Notes: generated by a model from the sequence alone, not told the origin. Positions 21,810-31,541 are shown, counted from the stretch's first letter. The stretch: 64,000 nucleotides of DNA from Rhodobacteraceae bacterium MED-G08 (GCA_002457055.1 NTKT01000010.1:1-64000); one strand, 5' to 3'. Made by a program: numbers and translations.

Positions 21810-23066
21810 ATGTTTGTCGTCTTAGGAAATACATGGGCGCTCATGCTCGGCATGATGTTGTTGATGGTCGGAAATGGTTTGCAAGGAACCTTGATTGGGA
21901 TCAGAGGTGAATTAGAGGGCTTTAGTACTATTGAATTGTCAGTCGTGATGTCTGCTTATTTTGTAGGTTTTTTAGGAGCCAGCCGTCTTGTTCCAGAATT
22001 AATCCGACGTGTCGGCCACGTTCGCGTTTTTGCAGCGCTTGCATCATTTATTTCTGCAGTTTTGATAGCGTATCCGCTTCTGGCAAATCCTATTTTTTGG
22101 TCATTCGGTCGGATCGTTATCGGTTTCTGTTATTGTGGCGTCTACATTACTGCAGAAAGTTGGTTAAATAACTCCGTTAATAACGATAAGCGGGGACAAG
22201 CTTTATCTCTTTATATGATAGTGCAAATGATCGGAATTGTTTCTGCACAGGGTGTGTTGGCAATTGGAAATCCAAATGGGTACAGTTTGTTCATTATTAT
22301 TTCTATACTTGTATCTATCTCTTTTGCACCAATTTTGTTATCCGTAAGTCCCACTCCTGCTTTTGAGCGCACAAAACCTATGAGCCTTGCGCAGCTATTC
22401 AGAAGCTCGCCATTGGGCTGCGTAGGTATGTTCTTACTAGGAGGTGTATTTTCGGCTCAATTTGGCATGTCTGCTGTATTTGGTTCCCAAATAGGCTTAT
22501 CTTTACCTAAAATCTCTTTATTTGTTGCAGCTTTTTACATTGGAGCGATGATCTTCCAATATCCGATCGGATGGATGTCGGATAGAATGGATAGAAGATT
22601 GTTGATCTTTCTAATCTCTGCTTCGTCCGCAGGCGGATCTGTGTTTGCTTATTTTGCGGGAGATTATTTTTTTGCATTGGTATTTGCGGCATTTTTAGTT
22701 GGTGGGCTATCAAATCCGCTTTATTCTTTAATTATTGCCCATGCAAATGATTTTATTGAGTATGAAGATATGGCTTCTGCTGCCGCTGGTTTATTGTTTG
22801 TTAATGGGATTGGAGCAATTTCTGGGCCTCTTATAATAGGTTACGCTATGAACGCCTTTGGGCCTGAAATCTTTTTTGTTATTATATTTTTGTTAATGAG
22901 CACTTTGGCTGCATATGCGGGTTATAGAATGACGCAACGGGCGACTGTTAGTGATACCTCCGTTTATGCAGCAGTTTTGCCGAACTCAACAGGTGTTGCA
23001 GTGGAAATAGCTCAAGAATATGCTTTCGAGATTGCTAATGAAGACGATGAAAAAAGTGATGCATAA
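21810..23066 (+). CDS. MFS transporter, substrate unknown
   Basis: The 418-residue protein has about twelve hydrophobic segments and MFS signatures such as GWMSDRMDRR after helix 8 and RIVIGFCYCGVYITAESWLN in the N-terminal half. It resembles the YcaD-like MFS subgroup seen in Rhodobacteraceae. The C-terminal 35 residues are cytoplasmic and acidic (EDDEKSDA). It lies 43 bases after queA and may be cotranscribed, but no substrate can be inferred. Confidence 0.85.
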   Translation: MFVVLGNTWALMLGMMLLMVGNGLQGTLIGIRGELEGFSTIELSVVMSAYFVGFLGASRLVPELIRRVGHVRVFAALASFISAVLIAYPLLANPIFWSFGRIVIGFCYCGVYITAESWLNNSVNNDKRGQALSLYMIVQMIGIVSAQGVLAIGNPNGYSLFIIISILVSISFAPILLSVSPTPAFERTKPMSLAQLFRSSPLGCVGMFLLGGVFSAQFGMSAVFGSQIGLSLPKISLFVAAFYIGAMIFQYPIGWMSDRMDRRLLIFLISASSAGGSVFAYFAGDYFFALVFAAFLVGGLSNPLYSLIIAHANDFIEYEDMASAAAGLLFVNGIGAISGPLIIGYAMNAFGPEIFFVIIFLLMSTLAAYAGYRMTQRATVSDTSVYAAVLPNSTGVAVEIAQEYAFEIANEDDEKSDA

Positions 23067-23171
23067 ATCACACTGAGTTTTAACATTTGTTTCTTGTCCG
23101 TATTGCTATAATAACGCATCGCTTTAACAATAAAAAAGGGCAGTATAATAAAATATGGGAGGATCTTTAAA

Positions 23172-23747
23172 ATGACCCCCGAGAAGATTTTAAGTTTTTG
23201 GTTAGATGAAACCAATCCCAAGCAATGGTACGCTGCGTCAAAAGAATTAGACGGTATAATTTTACGGGAATTTTACTCTACATGGGTATCCATAATGGAT
23301 GGAAAGTTTGGAATGTGGTTAACCTATCCATCAGGTTCACTTGCGTATATTTTGGTTTTAGACCAATTTTCAAGAAATATGTTTAGAGGTTCCTCAAAAG
23401 CGTTTTCATCTGATAGTATTGCTCTCGCAGCTGCAAAACAGGCGATAACGCATAAATTTGATCTTGCTATTAGCGAGCCAGCTCGTCAATTTTTCTACCT
23501 TCCCCTTATGCATTCGGAAAGCTTGCAAGACCAAGAGCGATGTATCAGGTTAATGAATGAAAGAATGCCAGCCGATGGGATTAATAATCTCTTGCATGCC
23601 AAAACGCATCGTGAAGTTATTCGAAAATTTGGTCGTTTTCCAACCAGGAATGAAGCTTTAAATCGAAAGAATTCTGCTCTTGAGACCGATTTTATGAAAA
23701 ATGGCGGGTACGGTATGACCTATACACAACTCGCAAATTCCGCTTAA
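23172..23747 (+). CDS. DUF924 family protein
   Basis: The 191-residue protein matches DUF924, a conserved all-helical TPR-like family of unknown function. Typical sequence includes ILSFWLDETNPKQWYAASKELD at the N-terminus and VLDQFSRNMFRGSSKAF, PLMHSESLQDQ and GRFPTRNEALNR later. GGGAGGA precedes the ATG by 8 bases. It is transcribed alone between an MFS gene and lpdA. No function is proposed. Confidence 0.88.
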   Translation: MTPEKILSFWLDETNPKQWYAASKELDGIILREFYSTWVSIMDGKFGMWLTYPSGSLAYILVLDQFSRNMFRGSSKAFSSDSIALAAAKQAITHKFDLAISEPARQFFYLPLMHSESLQDQERCIRLMNERMPADGINNLLHAKTHREVIRKFGRFPTRNEALNRKNSALETDFMKNGGYGMTYTQLANSA

Positions 23748-23815
23748 GCATAGCTCCTGCATTGAGTTGATTTAAAAATTAGTTTAATACTAAACTTATT
23801 TGGAAGGTGGTGTTT

Positions 23816-25210
23816 ATGGCTTCTACTTTATTTGATTTGATCGTGTTGGGTGCTGGGCCTGGAGGGTACGTGGCCGCCATTAGAGCTTCCCAGTTAGGTC
23901 TTAATGTGGCCGTGGTTGAGCGCGAACATCTTGGTGGTATTTGTCTTAATTGGGGATGCATTCCAACAAAAGCAATGTTGCGGAGTGCTGAAGTTTATCA
24001 CTTGGCAGAACGTGCAAAAGAATTTGGGTTATCTGCAGAAAAAATAAGCTTTGATTTAAATAAGATAGTAGAAAGATCGAGAAAGATCTCAGGTCAATTA
24101 AATCAGGGTGTTGGGCATCTTTTGAAAAAAAATAAAGTAACTGTGTTCTCTGGTGAAGCTAAATTGTTGGATAGGTCCAATGTTAGTATTACTAGTGACG
24201 GGAAATACGAAAAAATCACAGGAAAAAATATTGTTCTAGCGACCGGTGCTAGAGCGCGAGAGCTTCCGGGCATGGAAGCAGATGGAGATCTTGTTTGGAC
24301 CTATAAGCACGCTTTAACTCCGTCAAGAATGCCCAAAAAGCTTTTGGTTATTGGGTCGGGCGCAATAGGTGTAGAGTTTGCTAGTTTTTATAACACATTT
24401 GGTGCCAACACGACTATTGTGGAGGTTCTTGATAGAATACTGCCAGTTGAAGACGAGGAGGTTTCTTCGTTAGCTGCAGAACAATTTGCAAAGCAAGGAA
24501 TGACCATCAAAACAGGCGCGAAAGTACAAAAATTAGAAAAGAAAAAGAACCAAGTAGTAGCGTCAATTGACTGTAACGGTGTTACTGAAGTGTTGGAATT
24601 TGATACAGTAATCTCTGCAGTCGGAATAATCGGTAATATAGAAGGGCTAGGATTAGAAGAAGTTGGTGTGGAAACGAAGGCCAATCACGTGGTTACCGAT
24701 GAGTACTGTGAAACAACTACGTCAGGTATCTATGCAATAGGTGATCTAACAGGCGCTCCTTGGTTAGCGCATAAAGCTAGCCATGAGGGTGTGCTCGTGG
24801 CAGAAAAAATAGCGGGGCAGAGCGTAAAGCCAATAAATCCAATTGCTATTCCGGGTTGTACTTACTCTTACCCTCAAATTGCATCGGTTGGTTTAACCGA
24901 GGCTCAAGCTCAAAAAGCGGGTTATAAAATAAATGTTGGAAAGTTTCCTTTTATAGGAAATGGAAAGGCTATCGCTTTAGGGGAAAAAGAGGGTTTTATC
25001 AAAACAATATTTGACACAAGTTCTGGTGAGTTGTTAGGTGCGCATATGATTGGCGCTGAGGTAACAGAGCTAATTCAAGGGTATGTAATTGGTCAAGCGC
25101 TGGAAACTACTGAAGATGATCTGATCCACGTCGTGTTTCCACATCCAACTCTTTCTGAAATGATGCACGAGTCGGTTTTAGATGCACATAGTCGGGTAAT
25201 ACATTATTAG
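23816..25210 (+). CDS. lpdA: Dihydrolipoyl dehydrogenase
   Basis: The flavoprotein reoxidises dihydrolipoamide in 2-oxoacid dehydrogenase or glycine cleavage complexes. FAD motif VLGAGPGGYVAA is near residue 9, the redox disulfide is in GGICLNWGCIPTK near residue 38, the NAD motif is VIGSGAIGVEFASF near residue 176, and the His-Glu pair lies in HPTLSEMMHE near the C-terminus. An in-frame GTG at 23807 exists, but ATG 23816 has GGAAGG 8 bases upstream. No E1/E2 genes are adjacent, so the parent complex is not known. Confidence 0.93.
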   Translation: MASTLFDLIVLGAGPGGYVAAIRASQLGLNVAVVEREHLGGICLNWGCIPTKAMLRSAEVYHLAERAKEFGLSAEKISFDLNKIVERSRKISGQLNQGVGHLLKKNKVTVFSGEAKLLDRSNVSITSDGKYEKITGKNIVLATGARARELPGMEADGDLVWTYKHALTPSRMPKKLLVIGSGAIGVEFASFYNTFGANTTIVEVLDRILPVEDEEVSSLAAEQFAKQGMTIKTGAKVQKLEKKKNQVVASIDCNGVTEVLEFDTVISAVGIIGNIEGLGLEEVGVETKANHVVTDEYCETTTSGIYAIGDLTGAPWLAHKASHEGVLVAEKIAGQSVKPINPIAIPGCTYSYPQIASVGLTEAQAQKAGYKINVGKFPFIGNGKAIALGEKEGFIKTIFDTSSGELLGAHMIGAEVTELIQGYVIGQALETTEDDLIHVVFPHPTLSEMMHESVLDAHSRVIHY

Positions 25211-25262
25211 TATTAGTATCTTATACAAGTAAAGTTATGTAAAAATGATTTTTAATTTTCTA

Positions 25263-26321
25263 CTATGCAGTTCGCCTACGTCCGCCACGTCTTCCACCTC
25301 GACCGGAGACTTGACTGCCTGAAGATGAAGGTTTGTTAAATTGTATCCAAGAGGAGCCATGAGAATCATTATCTGTTAATAAATTAGCAGCACGTATAGC
25401 TTCCATTTCTTTACCAGCGCTGCTCTTAGTTGATCCTAGACCGAAAATTTTAACAAAAGTTTCTTGGTCTAAGTCTACAGGAAGAACAATCCCAGCTTTT
25501 TGAATTTCTTCCTTTTTTTCTTCAATCTTTTTCGTAGAAACGGGTAATGCTACTGGGTTCATAATTGCAGACGTCATTCCTGCTCCCATTGCCATTGGCA
25601 GAAAGGCGTTATTAATTCCATGCCTGTTTGGCAAACCAAAAGATATGTTTGAAGCGCCGCATGTGGTATTAACCCCAAGTTCTTCCCTTAACTTTCGAAC
25701 TAAGGTAAACACCTGGTTTCCTGCAGTCGCCATTGCGCCAATTGGCATCACCAAAGGGTCAACTACAATATCGTGCGCTGGTATATTAAAATCTGCTGCT
25801 CTTTCAACTATTTTTTTTGCAACCATAAATCGTACATCGGGGTCTTCTGAAATTCCTGTGTCGTCATTGGATATTGCTACAACAGGAACATTATATTTTT
25901 TAACGAGAGGCAGAACGAATTCTAATCGGTCCTCTTCCCCAGTAACAGAATTTAACAACGGTCTACCTTCTGCGGCCACCAATCCAGCTTCCAATGCTGC
26001 AGGCACGGAGCTATCTATACAGAGCGGTACGTCTGTTAAATTTTGAACTAAATTTATAAGATCAACCATAAGTGGTGGTTCAGTCTCGTTTGGATTTGGG
26101 TTCGAGTTGTATACAACACCTGCATTTATGTCTAAAATGTTGGCGCCGGCTTCCACTTGAGCTAATGCATCACTTTGCACCGTAGTAAAGTTTCCGGCTT
26201 CGAGTTCTGATGCTAATTTTTTTCGACCTGTTGGATTTATACGTTCTCCAATAACACAAAATGGTTCATCAAAACCTATTATTGCAGTCTTTGACTTTGA
26301 TTCAATTATGGTTCGCGCCAT
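25263..26321 (-). CDS. Methyltetrahydrofolate:corrinoid methyltransferase (pterin-binding, MtgA-like)
   Basis: The 352-residue protein has a pterin-binding TIM barrel like MtgA or AcsE and would move a methyl group between a corrinoid protein and THF. Visible features are GERINPTGRKKL near residue 26, the barrel sequence ANILDINAG, NSVTGEE and DPLVMPIG. An unusual tail rich in Gly and Arg ends the protein. It is the last gene of a minus-strand set after the MetF-like and virulence-factor genes, 17 bases from metF. It is a plausible partner of the MttB-like protein at 389, although no corrinoid protein is visible. Confidence 0.85.
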   Translation of the reverse strand: MARTIIESKSKTAIIGFDEPFCVIGERINPTGRKKLASELEAGNFTTVQSDALAQVEAGANILDINAGVVYNSNPNPNETEPPLMVDLINLVQNLTDVPLCIDSSVPAALEAGLVAAEGRPLLNSVTGEEDRLEFVLPLVKKYNVPVVAISNDDTGISEDPDVRFMVAKKIVERAADFNIPAHDIVVDPLVMPIGAMATAGNQVFTLVRKLREELGVNTTCGASNISFGLPNRHGINNAFLPMAMGAGMTSAIMNPVALPVSTKKIEEKKEEIQKAGIVLPVDLDQETFVKIFGLGSTKSSAGKEMEAIRAANLLTDNDSHGSSWIQFNKPSSSGSQVSGRGGRRGGRRRTA

Positions 26322-26338
26322 TTTTTACCTCGCAAGTA

Positions 26339-27253
26339 TTAAGCAGACTTAATATTTTTCTTTAAGTTATTTGAAATCCACTCGGCGTTAGTCTTAATGC
26401 CGCCTAGTGGAAAAAAATGAATACTGGATATATTTGCATTAGGGTTTTTGCCTACACCTGTCGCCAATGCATCCAAAACTTCTGTCGGCTCATAAGGAAG
26501 TAAAAGCTTTGTAAGATCCAAGGCCCTTTTCTGAAGAACTTTCAGTGATGGACCTACTCCACATGCTATCGCGAATTTAATTAACGTTTGTAACTTAGCA
26601 GGTCCCGCTACGCCCACGTTTATGGGTAAAGTGATCCCCGCTGCATTAATTCTGTTTGCCCATTCAAAAATTGGGACTGAGTCAAAAGCGAACTGGGTCG
26701 TGATACCCATATTAGCGTCAGTTCGTTCTGAAAACTTTTGCTTCCATTCAAGAGCCATATCAACATTTTTATTGGTATTGTCCGAGTCGATATCCTTATT
26801 TCCCTCTGGATGGCCTGCGACATTTAAATCCGTGAAACCATATTTATCGAACATTTCAGTTTCAAGTAACTGCATCGAAGAGTCAAAGCTGCCCTTTGGT
26901 GTATCGATCCCGCCGGCCAGTAGAAGAGCTTGCTTAACGCCAGCTTCTGATACGTAACGGTCTATCCAGTCCGATAAAGTGGGCTTGTCTTTAATTATGC
27001 GCGCCGGAAAATGTGGCATTACTTTAAATCCTTCATTTCCTAGCCTTACTGCGGTTCTAACCATATCATCAATTGAAGTTCCATCGATATGAGCGATGTA
27101 AATTAAAGTATTCTTGGGTAATATACTGGCAAAACTTTCAACTTTTGCAGCAGTTCGAGGCATTATTTCCATAGAAAACCCGTTAAGAAGACCATTGAAG
27201 TCTTTGATAGGCGCAGGTTGGTCTTTAGATTTTTTAAAGTTTAAAAGTGCCAT
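26339..27253 (-). CDS. metF: Methylenetetrahydrofolate reductase (MetF-like)
   Basis: The 304-residue protein fits the MetF fold, which interconverts methylene-THF and 5-methyl-THF with FAD. Visible cues are the N-terminal SMEIMPRTAAK (catalytic Glu), LLLAGGIDTPKGSF and NVAGHPEGNKD, corresponding to the conserved VAGYPE region of MetF. It is somewhat diverged, as expected for the catabolic MetF of corrinoid demethylation clusters, where it would oxidise methyl-THF. It lies between the virulence-factor gene (19 bases upstream) and the MtgA-like gene. Confidence 0.85.
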   Translation of the reverse strand: MALLNFKKSKDQPAPIKDFNGLLNGFSMEIMPRTAAKVESFASILPKNTLIYIAHIDGTSIDDMVRTAVRLGNEGFKVMPHFPARIIKDKPTLSDWIDRYVSEAGVKQALLLAGGIDTPKGSFDSSMQLLETEMFDKYGFTDLNVAGHPEGNKDIDSDNTNKNVDMALEWKQKFSERTDANMGITTQFAFDSVPIFEWANRINAAGITLPINVGVAGPAKLQTLIKFAIACGVGPSLKVLQKRALDLTKLLLPYEPTEVLDALATGVGKNPNANISSIHFFPLGGIKTNAEWISNNLKKNIKSA

Positions 27254-27272
27254 TTTAACTCCTAGAAAAGTA

Positions 27273-27569
27273 TCACTTCCAGCCTTCGTTTTCGATAAGA
27301 TATTTCAGTTTTTCTTGACTGTATTCTGACTCAATTCGTTCTGCCTCACTTCTGGCAACTGTATCGGGATCACCCTCGATGAGGTAAGGCTCTGCCTTGT
27401 GCCATTCAGCCAAATAATCGTCGGAACCTCTTAGATTACACTTCATGGCTGCTCTATCGATTGCTTGTTCAAACCGTTCACTCAACTGAATTTTTGAGCC
27501 ACGTCTACCCTTGCCAACGATCACTTGGGCTGGGATGTCGCGCCAGTACACAACTGTTACTTCAGGCAT
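27273..27569 (-). CDS. Small virulence-factor-domain protein (PF13769-like)
   Basis: The 98-residue protein begins MPEVTVVYWRDIPAQVIVG and resembles the so-called virulence factor family common in Rhodobacteraceae next to metF and methyl-THF methyltransferase genes. No catalytic motif is visible; the C-terminal half is acidic and helical. It is the first gene of a three-gene minus-strand operon. The family name is historical; a role in corrinoid methyl transfer is inferred only from the recurring neighbourhood. Confidence 0.7.
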   Translation of the reverse strand: MPEVTVVYWRDIPAQVIVGKGRRGSKIQLSERFEQAIDRAAMKCNLRGSDDYLAEWHKAEPYLIEGDPDTVARSEAERIESEYSQEKLKYLIENEGWK

Positions 27570-27759
27570 TCCTATTCCTTCTCATCGAGTCTCACATGTA
27601 GGGCAGCTGCACTTTTATGCCACGTCGGTTTTCGACTAGCTTTTGTCAAAGAGCGACTAAAATTTTTTGTAAAATTATAAATCCTCATTAAATTGCCTTG
27701 CGAAATGCAGCCGTCACATCTATCGTCTACTTAAGTTATTTAATAGGGGGCGTAATGCT

Positions 27760-28887
27760 ATGGCGCCCAAGCGTCCAAAAGGTGTGGATGTTTTCCCGAA
27801 AGTGGTTGAGGACGCCTCACCAATGTCGCCAAGTCCGACCGACTTATATGCCGCTTTGGACTTGGGGACAAATAGTTGTAGAATGTTGATTGCCCAGTCC
27901 AAGGGTAGTCAATTTCATGTCGTGGATAGTTTTTCCAGGACTGTTCAGCTCGGGGCTGGTCTTGAGCGTAGCGGACGTATGAGCCGAACTTCCATGTATC
28001 GTACAATCCAAGCTCTTCGAGTGTGCAAACAAAAATTGAAAAAACACAAAGTCCGGCGGATGCGATTAGTAGCAACTGAGGCGTGTAGAAGAGCTTTGAA
28101 CGCAAGTGATTTTATCGCTGCCGTCAAGAGAGAAACTGGTCTCAGATTAGAAATTATAAAGCCGGAAGAAGAGGCGCGTTTGGCTGTAATTTCGTGTGCG
28201 CCTCTTGTTAGCGCAAAAACGGAGCAGCTATTGGTGGTTGATATTGGAGGTGGGTCAACCGAGTTAGTTTGGATTGATCTGAGCTCGGTGCCAAGCTGGG
28301 ATAGACCAAGATCAATAATGAGACTTCACGCTGGTTTCCATCATTTTGATGGTCCATTTCCAGCGGCCAAGGTGATTGATTGGATTTCAGTGCCGCTTGG
28401 AGTGGCAACTTTACGTGATCAATTCAGAGATGTTCAAGACGACCCTGCTCGCTACGCACTAATGAGCTGTTATTTTGAAGAAAAATTGGCTGATTTTGCT
28501 CCTTATGATTTTGCTCCGCTAAAAAATGCGGAGGAGCGACAAGCATTTCAGATTATTGGAACTTCCGGTACAGTCACGACAGTTGCATCCAGTCATCTTG
28601 GGCTTAAACGATATGACCGCACAAAGGTGGACGGACTTAGGATGAGTTCAGAGCAAATTGATAAAGTTATAAATTCATATTTAGAGCTTGGTCCAGATGG
28701 TCGTAGACATGATCCAAGAATAGGAAATGATCGACACGCTTTAATTATGTCGGGATCGGCTATACTTCAGGCGCTTTTACGCTGCTGGCCAACAGACCGA
28801 CTATCGGTTGCCGATCGTGGATTACGAGAAGGACTTTTATACGCTCAAATGTGCGCAGACGGTTTGATAGAAGGTACTGCTTTATAG
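27760..28887 (+). CDS. Ppx/GppA exopolyphosphatase/pppGpp phosphatase family protein
   Basis: The 375-residue protein has the sugar kinase/Hsp70-type phosphatase fold of Ppx/GppA. Motif [13 protein letters not shown] is near residue 32 and the second phosphate motif [13 protein letters not shown] near residue 160. It lacks the C-terminal HD-like extension of long Ppx enzymes and fits the short GppA-like alphaproteobacterial form. AGGGGG lies 9 bases before the ATG. The next gene is rlmE, the usual neighbour in Rhodobacteraceae. Confidence 0.88.
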   Translation: MAPKRPKGVDVFPKVVEDASPMSPSPTDLYAALDLGTNSCRMLIAQSKGSQFHVVDSFSRTVQLGAGLERSGRMSRTSMYRTIQALRVCKQKLKKHKVRRMRLVATEACRRALNASDFIAAVKRETGLRLEIIKPEEEARLAVISCAPLVSAKTEQLLVVDIGGGSTELVWIDLSSVPSWDRPRSIMRLHAGFHHFDGPFPAAKVIDWISVPLGVATLRDQFRDVQDDPARYALMSCYFEEKLADFAPYDFAPLKNAEERQAFQIIGTSGTVTTVASSHLGLKRYDRTKVDGLRMSSEQIDKVINSYLELGPDGRRHDPRIGNDRHALIMSGSAILQALLRCWPTDRLSVADRGLREGLLYAQMCADGLIEGTAL

Positions 28888-28928
28888 CAGGTCTGATAGA
28901 GACAATAAGGATTGCAGGATCTGAAATT

Positions 28929-29648
28929 TTGGCTGGTAAACAAAAAAACTCTGGCAGAGGGCAGAGAGAATTAAAAGCAAGTGTAAAAAGTGCTCGTGGA
29001 AGAACTGTTTCTCAAGTTAAATGGTTGCAAAGGCAACTTAATGATCCTTATGTGAAAAGGGCAAAAGCGGAGGGTTATAGAGGTAGAGCGGCTTATAAAA
29101 TTATGGAGCTTGATGATAAATTTAAGTTCCTCGAACCCGGATCTCGGGTGGTTGATCTGGGATGTGCTCCGGGCGGTTGGTGTCAGGTTGTATCCGAAAG
29201 AGTAAATGCACAAGGAAATTTCAAAGGAGAACATACTGGGCAAGTTATTGGAGTAGACTTGCAGGAAGTAGAGCCCATCCCCGGTGTAGAGCTGTATCAA
29301 TTAGACTTCTTATCGCATGATGCTGATGCACAAATAAAAAATTTTTTAGGTGGTAAGGCTTCAGTTGTTTTATCGGACATGGCGGCGCCATCTTCGGGGC
29401 ATAAAAAAACGGATCATCTGAGAATCATGGCTCTTTGTGAAGCGGCTGCATTTTTTGCGTTTGATGTTCTGGAATTAGAAGGTACTTTCGTAGCAAAAGT
29501 TCTGGCTGGTGGAGCAGAGGGCGAGTTGCAGAAAATTCTTAAAAACCGTTTTAGAAAAGTTTTCAACTTTAAACCCCCAAGCAGTCGCTCAGATAGTTCT
29601 GAAAAATTTGTTGTAGCATTGGGGTATAGAGCTGTTGAAAAAGAGTAG
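28929..29648 (+). CDS. rlmE: 23S rRNA uridine-2552 2'-O-methyltransferase
   Basis: RlmE (FtsJ) methylates U2552 of 23S rRNA late in large-subunit assembly. The SAM motif is [11 protein letters not shown], and the K-D-K catalytic residues are in [21 protein letters not shown] and FVAKVLAGG. An upstream in-frame start at 28851 would overlap the Ppx gene and add unrelated residues. TTG 28929, with GCAGGA about 9 bases upstream, gives the usual N-terminus ([15 protein letters not shown]). It follows the Ppx/GppA gene by 41 bases. Confidence 0.9.
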   Translation: MAGKQKNSGRGQRELKASVKSARGRTVSQVKWLQRQLNDPYVKRAKAEGYRGRAAYKIMELDDKFKFLEPGSRVVDLGCAPGGWCQVVSERVNAQGNFKGEHTGQVIGVDLQEVEPIPGVELYQLDFLSHDADAQIKNFLGGKASVVLSDMAAPSSGHKKTDHLRIMALCEAAAFFAFDVLELEGTFVAKVLAGGAEGELQKILKNRFRKVFNFKPPSSRSDSSEKFVVALGYRAVEKE

Positions 29649-29751
29649 TCAGCAATAATTGCAGATATACATAACCGCAGATATGTTTTGAGCTAAAAAA
29701 GTTCAGCAACTTACATGTGTCAAATTATAAGACTATGTCGGTAATTTGTTA

Positions 29752-29757
29752 TATAAT
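29752..29757 (+). promoter_or_regulatory. Possible -10 element for the carnitine operon
   Basis: TATAAT matches the -10 consensus exactly and lies 78 bases upstream of the first operon gene. No good -35 is seen 17 bases upstream (AAGACT), so activation by a regulator would be needed. CGGTA and TACCG flank the element as an inverted repeat, which could form an operator. No regulator gene is adjacent. Low confidence. Confidence 0.3.
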
Positions 29758-29835
29758 ACCGTAAATTCTTCTTAATAATTAATCGGTTTTTAGTTACATT
29801 AGTAATATAGATCATATAATTTTAGAAAGTTAAAA

Positions 29836-30747
29836 ATGCCCCTAAATTTTAGCAAAAAGGTATTTATCACATGCGCGGTAACGGGATCGGGCAGTACACA
29901 AGATAGAAGTAAATTTGTGCCCCGAAGCCCCAAAGACATTGCTGACAGTGCTATTCTCGCCGCAAAAGCAGGGGCTGCAATAGTTCATTGCCATGTTAGA
30001 GATCCTGATACTGGTGAGCCAAGTCGTGATTTATCCTATTATCGTGAAGTGACTGACAGAATACGCTCCTCGGAAGTTGATGTCGTGTTAAACCTAACTG
30101 CTGGAATGGGGGGTGATTTAGTTTTGGGAGGACCAAAATCTCCGTTACCTTTGGCAAAAGGAACTGATATGATAAGCGCTGAAGAGCGAGTTGCTCATAT
30201 AGTGGAATGTTTACCTGAAATTTGTACCCTGGATTGTGGGACGATGAATTTTGCCGAAGCTGATTACGTGATGACCAATACGCCTGGAATGTTGCGTTCT
30301 ATGGGGGGCATGATGACTGAATTAGGCGTTAAGCCAGAAATAGAAGCCTTTGATACAGGGCATCTATGGTTTGCACAACAGCTTGTATCAGAAAAAGCTA
30401 TCGCTCCGGATGCTTTGGTTCAACTTTGTATGGGAGTGCCTTGGGGGGCCCCTGACGATTTAAATACTTTTATGGCAATGGTTAATAATGTGCCAAAAGA
30501 TTGGACTTTTTCAGCCTTTTCCCTGGGACGAAATCAAATGGCTTACGTCGCAGCAGCAGTTTTGGCGGGAGGAAATGTACGTGTTGGACTTGAAGATAAC
30601 CTTTGGTTAAGAAAAGGAGTTCTGGCAACCAATGAGCAATTGGTTGAGAGAGCGAAAGTTATAATTGAGGGGATGGGGGCCGAACTTATGGATGCTAAAG
30701 AAGTTAGAAATAAATTAAATTTAAAAAAGCTTGCACCGAGTTCATAA
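29836..30747 (+). CDS. BKACE family beta-keto acid cleavage enzyme (dehydrocarnitine cleavage)
   Basis: The 303-residue protein is of the DUF849/BKACE family, zinc enzymes that split beta-keto acids with acetyl-CoA. The metal site is visible in VHCHVRDPDTGEPS near residue 54, with FITCAVTGSG at the N-terminus and MGVPWGAPDD near residue 199. In carnitine degraders the orthologue converts 3-dehydrocarnitine plus acetyl-CoA to acetoacetate and glycine-betainyl-CoA. The neighbouring carnitine dehydrogenase-thioesterase fusion supports that assignment. It is the first gene of the operon. Confidence 0.88.
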   Translation: MPLNFSKKVFITCAVTGSGSTQDRSKFVPRSPKDIADSAILAAKAGAAIVHCHVRDPDTGEPSRDLSYYREVTDRIRSSEVDVVLNLTAGMGGDLVLGGPKSPLPLAKGTDMISAEERVAHIVECLPEICTLDCGTMNFAEADYVMTNTPGMLRSMGGMMTELGVKPEIEAFDTGHLWFAQQLVSEKAIAPDALVQLCMGVPWGAPDDLNTFMAMVNNVPKDWTFSAFSLGRNQMAYVAAAVLAGGNVRVGLEDNLWLRKGVLATNEQLVERAKVIIEGMGAELMDAKEVRNKLNLKKLAPSS

Positions 30748-30748
30748 G

Positions 30749-31510
30749 ATGTCTCGTCGTATTGTTATTACTGGTGGTGGAAGTGGTATTGGGCTAGCCA
30801 TTGCTAAGCGTCATCTTGCAGAGGGCGCGAGGGTGGCAATTTGTGATGAAGATATTGCGCTGGTGAAGAGGGCGTCTGAAAATTACGAAATAGCCATTTC
30901 GTTTTGCGCTGATGTTTCTGACAGCAATCAAATGAAAAATTTCCATAATAATATTATTGATGAGTTTGGCGGGGTCGACGTGATGTACGCAAATGCAGGA
31001 GTGGGAGGCCCGGCAGGTCCCATTGACGAAATTGATCACAATGAATGGAAGAGATGTGTAGAAGTCAACCTGTTTGGTGCATTCTATAGTGCTTCGTGGG
31101 CATCTGGAATAATGAAGGTACAAAAAAATGGATGCATAATTTTTACCTCATCTACTTCCGGATTATTCGGTGTTCCAAATAGATCTCCTTATGTTGCAGC
31201 AAAGTGGGGTATTGTTGGCCTAACAAAATCAATGGCTATGGAATTAGGTGATTATGGCGTGCGTGTGAATGCCATTTGCCCAGGTGCTGTGAGTGGAGAT
31301 AGAATGAAACGCGTTTTGTCGATGGAAAGTAAGGCTTCAGGAATTTCGGAAGATGATCTCAGAACGGTTTATTCTGAGGGTACTTCTATGAGAAGTTTTG
31401 TTAGCGAAGAAAATGTTGCTGATATGGCTCTATTTTTGGCTAGTGATCAAGCCTCCATGATAACAGGACAAGCTATGGCTGTTGATGGATACACAGAGCG
31501 GACCGCGTAA
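30749..31510 (+). CDS. Short-chain dehydrogenase/reductase in the carnitine operon
   Basis: The 253-residue classical SDR has the cofactor motif GGGSGIG near residue 10, the NAG motif YANAGVGG and catalytic Ser...Tyr-x3-Lys in TSSTSGLFGVPNRSPYVAAK. A longer reading from 30731 overlaps the BKACE gene; ATG 30749, one base after that gene's stop, gives the normal SDR N-terminus. Its substrate is unknown. One possibility is oxidation of D-carnitine to 3-dehydrocarnitine, since D-carnitine dehydrogenases are SDRs; this is inference from context. Confidence 0.85.
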   Translation: MSRRIVITGGGSGIGLAIAKRHLAEGARVAICDEDIALVKRASENYEIAISFCADVSDSNQMKNFHNNIIDEFGGVDVMYANAGVGGPAGPIDEIDHNEWKRCVEVNLFGAFYSASWASGIMKVQKNGCIIFTSSTSGLFGVPNRSPYVAAKWGIVGLTKSMAMELGDYGVRVNAICPGAVSGDRMKRVLSMESKASGISEDDLRTVYSEGTSMRSFVSEENVADMALFLASDQASMITGQAMAVDGYTERTA

Positions 31511-31541
31511 ATTTGGTGTAAGGGCATGAAGCGTTAGAAAT

